Of a stretch of 5,721 bases of DNA, positions 1 to 5,222 are shown one piece after another. The position numbers and the translations under genes are program-made. Location of the stretch: NCBI GenBank assembly GCA_013695775.1, contig JACCZV010000317.1, positions 1 to 5,721 on the forward strand, written 5' to 3'. The notes beneath the pieces are model-generated. The model searched no databases and was not told the origin of the DNA. It saw nothing but the letters and a program-made list of their open reading frames with translations. Source of the stretch: Chitinophagales bacterium. GTDB taxonomy: Bacteria > Bacteroidota > Bacteroidia > Chitinophagales > UBA10324. Position 1 is the stretch's first letter. Every line of letters starts with the position of its first letter.

Positions 1-126
1 GTAGTGATAAATAAAGATCCTGAAGCGCCATTCTTTAAAGCCGCTGACTATGGAATTGTGGGAGATGCTCTGGAGGTGGTTCCAAAGCTTAACGAGGCAT
101 TTCGTAAGTTCAAATCAGGAGATTAA
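1..126 (+). CDS. etfA: Electron transfer flavoprotein subunit alpha, C-terminal end (5' truncated by window)
   Basis: Frame 1 is open from the window edge to TAA at 124-126 and gives the last 41 residues of a protein. The visible segment holds the EtfA C-terminal signature: INKDPEAPFF, then ADYGIVGDALEVVPKL and a short basic tail. In the family this part belongs to the FAD-binding domain, where the D-x-G-I-V-G-D stretch closes the flavin pocket. EtfA forms a heterodimer with EtfB and carries electrons from acyl-CoA and other flavin dehydrogenases in the cytoplasm to the respiratory chain; etfB is expected just upstream, outside the window. The next gene starts 24 bases after the stop on the same strand, which suggests cotranscription. 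The family call is confident despite the short length because the motif is highly conserved and sits at the expected distance from the C-terminus. Confidence 0.9.
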   Translation, partial: VVINKDPEAPFFKAADYGIVGDALEVVPKLNEAFRKFKSGD

Positions 127-150
127 ATATTTCGTCAACAGCGATTTAGT

Positions 151-768
151 ATGAAGAAAATAGAACTGGAGATCGTTGCCTTGTCACACAGTATTACACA
201 ATCTCATTCATACGCTGTGGTGCTGGGTGAGGTGAATGGCATTAGACGACTGCCAATCGTTATTGGTGGATTTGAGGCACAGGCCATCGCTGTAGCTTTA
301 GAAAAGATGAATCCGACGCGTCCGCTTACCCACGATCTCATGCGCAGCATCTGTCAGTCGTTCACTATAGAAATGAAGGAGGTGATCATTAACAATCTGC
401 TCGATGGAATTTTTTATTCTCAGCTTGTTTGTAAACGAGGAAATGAGCTTGTCGAAATCGATTCGCGTACTTCAGATGCACTCGCTCTCGCGGTGCGGTT
501 CGATTGTCCTATTTACACCTACGAATTTATTCTCGACTCAGCCGGACTTATATTGGAAGAACCAGGCAAAGAGGAGAAGCTGGAGCTGAAGGAACGAAAG
601 CCGGAAAAAAAAACAGCTGCGGCCACAACCAATCTAAGAACCCTCGATCTTGCCCGTCAGTCACTACCCGAATTGAATCAACTGTTGCAATCCCTGCTGG
701 AGAAAGAGGATTATGAGCAGGCGATTATGGTGCGTGATGAGATTTCACGGAGAAAGAAAGAATCTTAA
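151..768 (+). CDS. Bifunctional nuclease (DUF151/BFN) family protein with C-terminal UVR motif
   Basis: This 205-aa protein has two parts. Residues 1-137 are a BFN (DUF151) domain, recognised by LPIVIGGFEAQAIAVALE (34-51), the PTRPLTHDLM stretch (55-64) and EIDSRTSDALALAVRF (102-117) followed by a CPIY strand. Residues about 138-170 are a charged, Lys/Glu-rich linker. Residues 172-203 (LPELNQLL, then EKEDYEQAIMVRDEI) form a UVR motif, the helical hairpin by which UvrB and UvrC contact each other and which also occurs in Clp-associated proteins. The plant founder of the family was reported to have DNase and RNase activity, but the bacterial role is poorly defined, so nuclease activity here is only inferred. 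The BFN-UVR arrangement is common in Bacteroidota. ATG 151 fits the usual family N-terminus (MKKIELEI). It lies 24 bases after etfA and its stop is 6 bases from the stop of the opposing gene. Confidence 0.9.
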   Translation: MKKIELEIVALSHSITQSHSYAVVLGEVNGIRRLPIVIGGFEAQAIAVALEKMNPTRPLTHDLMRSICQSFTIEMKEVIINNLLDGIFYSQLVCKRGNELVEIDSRTSDALALAVRFDCPIYTYEFILDSAGLILEEPGKEEKLELKERKPEKKTAAATTNLRTLDLARQSLPELNQLLQSLLEKEDYEQAIMVRDEISRRKKES

Positions 769-774
769 TGCATA

Positions 775-1179
775 TCACAAAAATCTTTCCTTCAGCGCAG
801 GTGTAGGTATTATGCACACTTTACGTTTTCCAAAAAATATATATCTTGATTTGGAAATCAACCAATAAACCGCATCCCTAAAAAATCCTGGCATCACTGC
901 GAATACTTTCAGATACTTCCAGCCACCGTCTAACTGTTTTAGAATCCGGAGTATTGCCGTTGACCGGGTAAATAATCTTCCATCTTCAATCAGCACAAGT
1001 GTATTCAGGTTTTTTACAAACTCGTTGTGAGCTGACAAAATTTCTTTTGCTGCTTCAGATTGCAAACTACAAAACATGAAGTTGAATCTGCTGTCACGCC
1101 TTATCACAAATTGAACGAATCCATTACAGAGATTACATACTCCGTCAAAAAGGATTATGGATTTGCTATTACTGTTCAA
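775..1179 (-). CDS. DCC-family (DUF393) thiol-disulfide oxidoreductase-like protein, TTG start
   Basis: This 134-aa protein carries the DUF393/DCC hallmark near its N-terminus: FDGVCNLCNG at residues 11-20, giving D12, C15 and C18 as the D-x-x-C-x-x-C motif. It ends with the family's characteristic tail, FGKRKVCIIPTPALKERFL (116-134), and also has the usual SEAAKEIL and TRSTAILRIL segments. The family is thioredoxin-like and probably uses the Cys pair for thiol-disulfide exchange; substrates are generally unknown. No signal peptide is visible, so it is likely cytoplasmic. The start is TTG (1177-1179 on the plus strand reads caa). The reading frame extends upstream only to a stop at 1222-1224 and contains no ATG or GTG in that stretch, and the first internal Met (residue 35) lies beyond the CxxC motif. 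TTG is therefore the best start and gives the normal family length. The gene converges on the nuclease gene with a 6-base gap. Confidence 0.88.
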   Translation of the reverse strand: MNSNSKSIILFDGVCNLCNGFVQFVIRRDSRFNFMFCSLQSEAAKEILSAHNEFVKNLNTLVLIEDGRLFTRSTAILRILKQLDGGWKYLKVFAVMPGFFRDAVYWLISKSRYIFFGKRKVCIIPTPALKERFL

Positions 1180-1267
1180 TCGCTGAGATTTATTATTTAA
1201 TGAAAATAATGCCAGGGAAGTTCACTTTCATTGATGACAGATTCAATAAAAGGTTCACTGCTGCCCG

Positions 1268-1298
1268 TTTGCTGATAAATTTTATCAGCATAGTTGTG
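1268..1298 (+). promoter_or_regulatory. Bacteroidota-type promoter candidate for terC
   Basis: TTTG at 1268-1271 matches the -33 box. TAGTTGTG at 1291-1298 matches TAnnTTTG of the -7 box with one mismatch, and the spacer is 19 bases, inside the known range for the Bacteroidota primary sigma factor. Transcription would start near 1303, leaving a leader of roughly 125-130 bases before the ATG at 1431. The spacer is occupied by an inverted repeat (separate entry). Called by eye, with no expression evidence. Confidence 0.5.
1270..1290. promoter_or_regulatory. 21-base perfect palindrome, candidate operator in the terC promoter spacer
   Basis: Two perfect 10-base arms (TGCTGATAAA and TTTATCAGCA) flank a single central T. 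The palindrome fills the spacer between the putative -33 and -7 boxes and overlaps the last two bases of the -33 box, the classic place for a repressor to block polymerase. The near-absent loop and lack of a following T-run argue against a terminator. The regulator is unknown and none is encoded in the window. The site also lies about 90 bases upstream of the leftward DCC gene, so it could affect both genes. Confidence 0.6.
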
Positions 1299-1408
1299 TT
1301 TAACCATCTGAAGATAGTAGGAGTCAGATATTAAATTTTTAACTGCCACTGGTGGACAGCGTTGTCTGATAATACCCGGAAAGCTGCACCCTCGCTGAAT
1401 ATTCTTCT

Positions 1409-1416
1409 TATAATTG
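1409..1416 (+). promoter_or_regulatory. Alternative -7-like box just upstream of the terC ATG
   Basis: TATAATTG matches TAnnTTTG with one mismatch and would start transcription about 10 bases before the ATG at 1431, a leader length common in Bacteroidota. No TTG-type -33 box is visible at the proper distance, so this is weaker than the promoter at 1268-1298. Confidence 0.25.
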
Positions 1417-1430
1417 CGGAAAATAACCCG

Positions 1431-2159
1431 ATGTTCGAAACACTTGCTTCATCAGAAGGATGGATCAGCCTTGTGACTCTAATATTTATGGAAATTATTT
1501 TGGGAGTTGATAACATCATCTTTATCTCTATAATCGCAAACAGGCTGCAGGAGAATGAGCGCGCCAGGGGCCGGTTGTTGGGATTAGGGATGGCGATGAT
1601 CATCCGCCTGCTGCTGTTATTCGGAATTGCATTTATCATCTCGTTAACCAAGCCCTGGTTCACCCTTTTTGATATTGAGATAAGCGGCCATAACCTGATC
1701 ATGCTTGCCGGAGGACTGTTTCTCCTCTTTCATACCACTCGGGAAATTCATACAAAAATCGAAGGCGAAGATGAAAATCCCGAACTCATAAAGGGTAGTA
1801 AGTTCGGAAAAGTGATCATACAGATCGCCCTAATTAATCTCGTCTTTTCAGTTGATTCTATACTTACTGCTCTCGGAATGACGGATGACATCGGAGTGAT
1901 GATGCTGGCAATCGTACTTTCAATGATTTTCATGATTGCATTTGCTGGTAGGGTATCGGATTTCATCAATCGCCATCCTACTATGAAGATGCTCGCACTA
2001 TCGTTCTTGTTGATGATCGCCATCTTATTGATAGCGGATGGTCTGCATTATCATATCGACAAGAGATTCATTTATTTTTCAATGGCCTTCTCATTTTTTG
2101 TTGAGTTCCTAAACATGCGTATGCGGAAAAAGAGACAAGCTCCAGAAGCACCTCTGTGA
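1431..2159 (+). CDS. TerC family integral membrane protein
   Basis: From ATG 1431 this is a 242-aa membrane protein of the TerC family. The first helix has the hallmark FMEIILGVDNIIFISI (19-34; E21, D27, N28) and a later helix has LVFSVDSILTALGM (137-150; D142); these buried acidic and amide residues are typical of the family and probably bind a cation. About seven hydrophobic segments are seen near 12-34, 48-72, 85-101, 128-148, 154-172, 187-203 and 212-228, with a charged loop at 104-127 and a basic C-terminal tail. TerC relatives are linked to tellurite resistance and to manganese or other metal-ion export; the ion here cannot be read from sequence. The frame is open to a TTG at 1362, but the extra 23 residues do not resemble the family, whereas MFETLASSEGWISL matches its usual beginning. 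It appears monocistronic, with a terminator at 2316-2341. I saw no yybP-ykoY riboswitch in the leader. Confidence 0.92.
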   Translation: MFETLASSEGWISLVTLIFMEIILGVDNIIFISIIANRLQENERARGRLLGLGMAMIIRLLLLFGIAFIISLTKPWFTLFDIEISGHNLIMLAGGLFLLFHTTREIHTKIEGEDENPELIKGSKFGKVIIQIALINLVFSVDSILTALGMTDDIGVMMLAIVLSMIFMIAFAGRVSDFINRHPTMKMLALSFLLMIAILLIADGLHYHIDKRFIYFSMAFSFFVEFLNMRMRKKRQAPEAPL

Positions 2160-2278
2160 TAAATTTTGCTAACCATTTTATAATATTAGTAAAAAATTTT
2201 ATTAGAGGCTAATGAAATGACTAGAATAATTGATATGATAATTTTCCAGAGAAGCTCATAAGACGATTTTCGTAGAAA

Positions 2279-2315
2279 GGGCTCCCTTCTCCTTGGGAGA
2301 AGGGTTGGGATGAGG
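2279..2315. repeat. REP-like palindromic element
   Basis: Perfect 9-base arms CCCTTCTCC (2284-2292) and GGAGAAGGG (2296-2304) enclose a 3-base loop and are followed by TTGGGATGAGG. From memory, this hairpin plus a G-rich GGGTTGGGRTGAGG-like tail resembles dispersed intergenic REP elements found in many bacterial genomes. It is much more GC-rich than the surrounding AT-rich intergenic DNA. A GTAG tetranucleotide, like the head of classical REPs, lies at 2272-2275, but may be chance. Only one copy is present here, so repeat status needs the rest of the genome. Confidence 0.55.
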
Positions 2316-2341
2316 AAAAGAGCCGGGCAGGTTCTTTTTTT
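2316..2341 (+). terminator. Intrinsic terminator downstream of terC
   Basis: AAAAGAGCC (2316-2324) pairs with GGTTCTTTT (2330-2338) across a 5-base loop GGGCA, giving a 9-bp RNA stem with one G-U pair. A run of seven T begins within the right arm and ends at 2341. The geometry fits Rho-independent termination of rightward transcription from terC, about 160 bases after its stop. The adjacent REP-like hairpin may add to it. Confidence 0.65.
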
Positions 2342-2370
2342 GGTAATATATCCAGCCGTTTAATTGTTTG

Positions 2371-2388
2371 AAATGAAATTATTCATTT
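2371..2388. repeat. Short inverted repeat upstream of the PIG-L gene
   Basis: AAATGAA (2371-2377) and TTCATTT (2382-2388) are perfect 7-base arms around ATTA. It lies 33 bases before the PIG-L start and directly after a TTTG (2367-2370), so an operator is possible. AT-rich arms this short can arise by chance. Confidence 0.3.
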
Positions 2389-2411
2389 AATTCCTTCCCA
2401 TTTAATTCCTT
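2384..2411. repeat. Two 13-base direct repeats before the PIG-L start
   Basis: CATTTAATTCCTT occurs at 2384-2396 and again at 2399-2411, separated by CC, a 15-base period. The second copy ends 10 bases before the ATG, and TAACTCTG (2411-2418), one mismatch from TAnnTTTG, overlaps its end. The pair may be tandem regulator sites or a simple local duplication. The first copy overlaps the right arm of the inverted repeat at 2371-2388. Confidence 0.5.
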
Positions 2412-2421
2412 AACTCTGTAT

Positions 2422-4887
2422 ATGAGCATCCATAAACTCGTCTTTTTATTCGGTTTTCTCATTTCTATCTTTTCTTTAAAAGCACAAACATCTCCATCGG
2501 CAGATGCTTCGGAAATTCAGCTTCAGATAAATAAGCTTGACGTTCTTGGAAGCGTGCTCTATCTGGCAGCTCATCCTGATGATGAGAATACCCGCCTGAT
2601 TGCTTATATGGCAAAGCAGAAGCTTTATAGAACTGGCTACCTCTCCATTACGCGCGGGGACGGCGGGCAGAATCTGATCGGAAATGAGCAGGGAGAAATG
2701 CTGGGATTGATTCGCACCCAGGAATTGCTTGCAGCACGCAGAATAGATGGCGGAGAGCAGTTTTTTACACGCGCAAATGATTTTGGTTATACAAAAAATC
2801 CGGAAGAGACCTTTACCTTCTGGAACAAAGACTCCATTCTCTCGGATGTTGTTTATGTGATACGCGCCTTTAAGCCAGATGTGATCATTTGCCGTTTTCC
2901 AACTACAGGTGAAGGAGGCCACGGGCAACATACGGCTTCGGCCATTCTTGCTACTGAAGCCTTTTCTGCAGCAGCAGATCCCAATCGCTTTCCGGAACAA
3001 TTAAATTCTGTTTCTACTTGGCAGCCCAAAAGATTGATGTGGAACACATTCAGCTTTGGAGCAACCAATACAACCGCTCCCGATCAGTTTAAAATTGATG
3101 TAGGAGTTTTCAATCCCTTGCTGGGAAGGGGATATTCCGAAATCGCTGCCGACAGCCGTTCAATGCATAAGAGCCAGGGGTTCGGTTCTGGAAAAAACAG
3201 GGGCACCCAATTAGAATATTTCAAAACCATTGCAGGAGAGGCTCCGAATACAGATATAATGGATGGCGTAAATACCTCATGGGGCCGGATAGCCGGCGGA
3301 GATGCATTGCAGCATCAAGTAAGCAAACTCAGCGCTGAATTTAAACCGGGTGATCCCTCTGTTTCCATTCCACTGCTTATTGAACTTTATGATGCAATAC
3401 AAAATTTGCCAGATAACTATTGGAAGAATCAGAAGAAAAAGGAAGTTGAGCAGTTGATCATTCTCTGCTCGGGTTTATGGTTCGAAGCATACTCGACGCA
3501 AACAACCGCAGTAGCAGGAGATACAATAGATTGGAAACTTCAGGCGATCACCAGAAGTAACGTTCCCATTGAATTAAAATCTGTAACTCTTCAGCAGTTT
3601 GACACCACCATAGGCAAGGTGTTAAGTAATAATGAGCTCTTTACTTTTCAGCGAAAGCAAAAACTTGAAAACAACACACCTCTCTCACAGCCTTATTGGC
3701 TGAAGCATCCGCACTCACAGGGGCAATACAGTGTTTCCAGCGATTCTACGATTGGTGAGCCTGAAAATGAACCGCCAGTACTTGCAACTTTTCACATGAT
3801 GATTGCATCGAGAGATTTTTTTTATAGCCGTCCGCTTGTTAATAAATCTATTGATCCGGTGAGTGGAGAGGTATATCGGCCACTGTCTATCGCACCACCG
3901 GTAACGGCATCCATTGAAGCGCCTGTTTACATTTTCAGCAATGCACAGCCCCAGGGGATAAACATTTTGGTTAAATCTTCCATTGATGCAGCAAAGGGTT
4001 TCATATCTCTGAAATTGCCTGATGGCTGGAATGCAGATCCTGTCAGCAATATATTTGAGCTGAAGAATAAAGGAGATGAAGCCATGATATCATTTTCAGT
4101 TTCTCCCGCTACCAACGTGATCACTTCAGGAATAGATACAATAAAAGCCGTGATCGAATTGGAAGGAAAAACATTTGACAGAGGTCTCCTTGAGATCAAT
4201 TACAATCACATCCCTGCCATTACAGTTTATCCTGTAGCGCAGGCGAAGTTGGTAAGTGTTCCTTTGATTATAAAAGGAAAAAAGATTGGATATATTAAAG
4301 GTGCAGGAGATTTTATCCCTGATATGCTTACTCATCTGGGATATTATGTTGCCATAATATCGGACGATGATATTGCAGATGGCAATCTAACACAATATGA
4401 TGCTATAATCACCGGAATAAGGGCATACAATACCAAAGACCGGCTTAGACTTTTAAATCAGAGGCTGCTGGATTATGTGAACCGAGGTGGGATAATGCTG
4501 GTACAATACAACACATCAGACCTGGTGCTGAATGATATAGGACCTTATCCTTTTAAAGTTTCACGAGGTCGTGTAACGGATGAAAATGCACCTGTTACAT
4601 TTGTAAATCCTGATGCGACAATATTAAATACGCCAAATAAAATTACTGCTCAAGACTTTGAGGGTTGGATACAGGAGAGGGGGTTATATTTTGTTTCGGA
4701 AGTAGACAGCAATTACGAAAAAGTGCTTTTGATGAGTGACAAAGAAGAAGCTCCTTTGGATGGGTCCTTGATTGTGTGCAACTATGGCAAGGGTAGATTT
4801 GTATACACTGGTCTTTCTTTCTTTCGACAATTGCCGGCAGGTGTTCCGGGTGCATATCGCTTGTTTGTGAATTTAATTTCAAAATAA
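2422..4887 (+). CDS. Exported PIG-L (LmbE-like) family deacetylase with amidotransferase-like C-terminal domain
   Basis: This 821-aa protein starts with a signal peptide: a basic start (MSIHK), a hydrophobic core at about 6-18, and a probable cut after LKA before Gln22; with no lipobox it should be periplasmic or secreted. Residues about 43-190 form the PIG-L zinc deacetylase domain. AHPDDE (50-55) supplies H51 and D54 as metal ligands and D53 as the likely catalytic base, and GHGQH (166-170) supplies H170 as the third ligand. Enzymes of this family remove acetyl groups from N-acetylglucosamine-type substrates (e.g. MshB, BshB, LmbE). Residues about 490-600 look like an immunoglobulin-like NEW3/NPCBM-associated region. 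Residues about 612-820 look like a class I glutamine-amidotransferase or ThuA-like fold (IGYIKGAGDFIPDMLTHLG, YDAIITGIRAYN, GGIMLVQYN, YGKGRFVYTGLSF) without a recognisable nucleophilic Cys elbow, so probably structural or binding. Such long forms are typical of Bacteroidota. The substrate is not deducible. The start is fixed by the signal peptide. Confidence 0.9.
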   Translation: MSIHKLVFLFGFLISIFSLKAQTSPSADASEIQLQINKLDVLGSVLYLAAHPDDENTRLIAYMAKQKLYRTGYLSITRGDGGQNLIGNEQGEMLGLIRTQELLAARRIDGGEQFFTRANDFGYTKNPEETFTFWNKDSILSDVVYVIRAFKPDVIICRFPTTGEGGHGQHTASAILATEAFSAAADPNRFPEQLNSVSTWQPKRLMWNTFSFGATNTTAPDQFKIDVGVFNPLLGRGYSEIAADSRSMHKSQGFGSGKNRGTQLEYFKTIAGEAPNTDIMDGVNTSWGRIAGGDALQHQVSKLSAEFKPGDPSVSIPLLIELYDAIQNLPDNYWKNQKKKEVEQLIILCSGLWFEAYSTQTTAVAGDTIDWKLQAITRSNVPIELKSVTLQQFDTTIGKVLSNNELFTFQRKQKLENNTPLSQPYWLKHPHSQGQYSVSSDSTIGEPENEPPVLATFHMMIASRDFFYSRPLVNKSIDPVSGEVYRPLSIAPPVTASIEAPVYIFSNAQPQGINILVKSSIDAAKGFISLKLPDGWNADPVSNIFELKNKGDEAMISFSVSPATNVITSGIDTIKAVIELEGKTFDRGLLEINYNHIPAITVYPVAQAKLVSVPLIIKGKKIGYIKGAGDFIPDMLTHLGYYVAIISDDDIADGNLTQYDAIITGIRAYNTKDRLRLLNQRLLDYVNRGGIMLVQYNTSDLVLNDIGPYPFKVSRGRVTDENAPVTFVNPDATILNTPNKITAQDFEGWIQERGLYFVSEVDSNYEKVLLMSDKEEAPLDGSLIVCNYGKGRFVYTGLSFFRQLPAGVPGAYRLFVNLISK

Positions 4888-4918
4888 AAATACACTGTGG
4901 AAATACATTATGTTTTAA

Positions 4919-4937
4919 AATTTAATTTGCTTAAATT
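4919..4937. repeat. AT-only inverted repeat in the PIG-L to small-ORF gap
   Basis: AATTTAA (4919-4925) and TTAAATT (4931-4937) flank TTTGC. It begins 31 bases after the PIG-L stop, but the stem is all A-T and no T-run follows, so it is a poor intrinsic terminator. The rest of 4888-5096 is AT-rich with no RNA gene or clear terminator seen. Confidence 0.2.
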
Positions 4938-5070
4938 GGAACATCTTCTTTCTTATAAAGCACCTACGATAATTACAGTAAAATAAATTGTTAAGGGGAT
5001 GGAGAAGTTTAGATGATTTCCTGAATCCTAGTCTTAGCGTTACGGGAAACTTTATAATCTATTCAGCCAT

Positions 5071-5079
5071 TATCTTGCA
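5071..5079 (+). promoter_or_regulatory. Candidate -7 box for the small protein/symporter operon
   Basis: TATCTTGCA resembles the common Bacteroidota form TAtcTTTGCA with one T missing, and lies 17 bases before the ATG at 5097, a usual leader length. The -33 region is weak: only CTTTA at 5050-5054 is near the right place. It would indicate that transcription of the symporter pair starts separately from the PIG-L gene. Confidence 0.35.
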
Positions 5080-5096
5080 TTTTGAAAATCACCGGA

Positions 5097-5222
5097 ATGG
5101 CTGACGACCCAAAAGATCTACCTCCCATTTTCCGTACCTGGAAACAGTTCTACCTTTTCGTAGTAGCCTGGCTGTTGCTGCTCATCATTGTATTTTATCT
5201 GTTCACTCAATATTTTTCATGA
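5097..5222 (+). CDS. 41-aa single-pass membrane protein preceding the symporter
   Basis: ATG 5097 to TGA 5220-5222 encodes 41 residues. An acidic, Pro-rich start (MADDPKDLPP) is followed by IFRTWKQFY (11-19) and one strongly hydrophobic segment at about 18-37 (LFVVAWLLLLIIVFYLF), ending TQYFS. R13 and K16 just before the helix suggest the N-terminus faces the cytoplasm. Its TGA overlaps the symporter ATG by four bases (ATGA), which implies translational coupling and a shared function, perhaps as a small accessory subunit. Similar PPIFRTWKQ-type miniproteins next to symporter genes are, as I recall, common in Bacteroidota, but they have no established function. The compositional order (charged head, single helix, tight overlap) supports a real gene despite the small size. 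Confidence 0.8.
   Translation: MADDPKDLPPIFRTWKQFYLFVVAWLLLLIIVFYLFTQYFS

Noticed and set aside
1200..1334. 44-codon ORF (MKIMPGKF...) on the plus strand between the DCC gene and terC
   Set aside because: It overlaps the palindrome and the best promoter, resembles no family I know, and an ORF of this length is not surprising by chance in this DNA. Conservation in relatives would be needed to accept it.
1299..1430. Possible yybP-ykoY (Mn) riboswitch in the terC leader
   Set aside because: TerC genes often carry one, so I looked; the conserved internal-loop sequences and paired helices are not recognisable. Only a weak bulged hairpin near 1342-1360 is present.
1331..1702. 123-aa minus-strand open frame over the terC start, and similar long antisense frames within the PIG-L gene
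   Set aside because: These are shadows of strongly supported plus-strand genes; their translations show no family motifs.
2217..2261. 14-codon ORF (MTRIIDMIIFQRSS) after terC
   Set aside because: Very short, AT-rich context, no start signal and no recognisable similarity.
2272..2341. CRISPR-like or insertion-sequence remnant
   Set aside because: Only a single hairpin element is present, with no regularly spaced repeats, transposase fragment or target-site duplication.
4888..5096. Small RNA or tRNA gene in the gap after the PIG-L gene
   Set aside because: No cloverleaf or stable GC-containing fold was seen; the only inverted repeat is AT-only.
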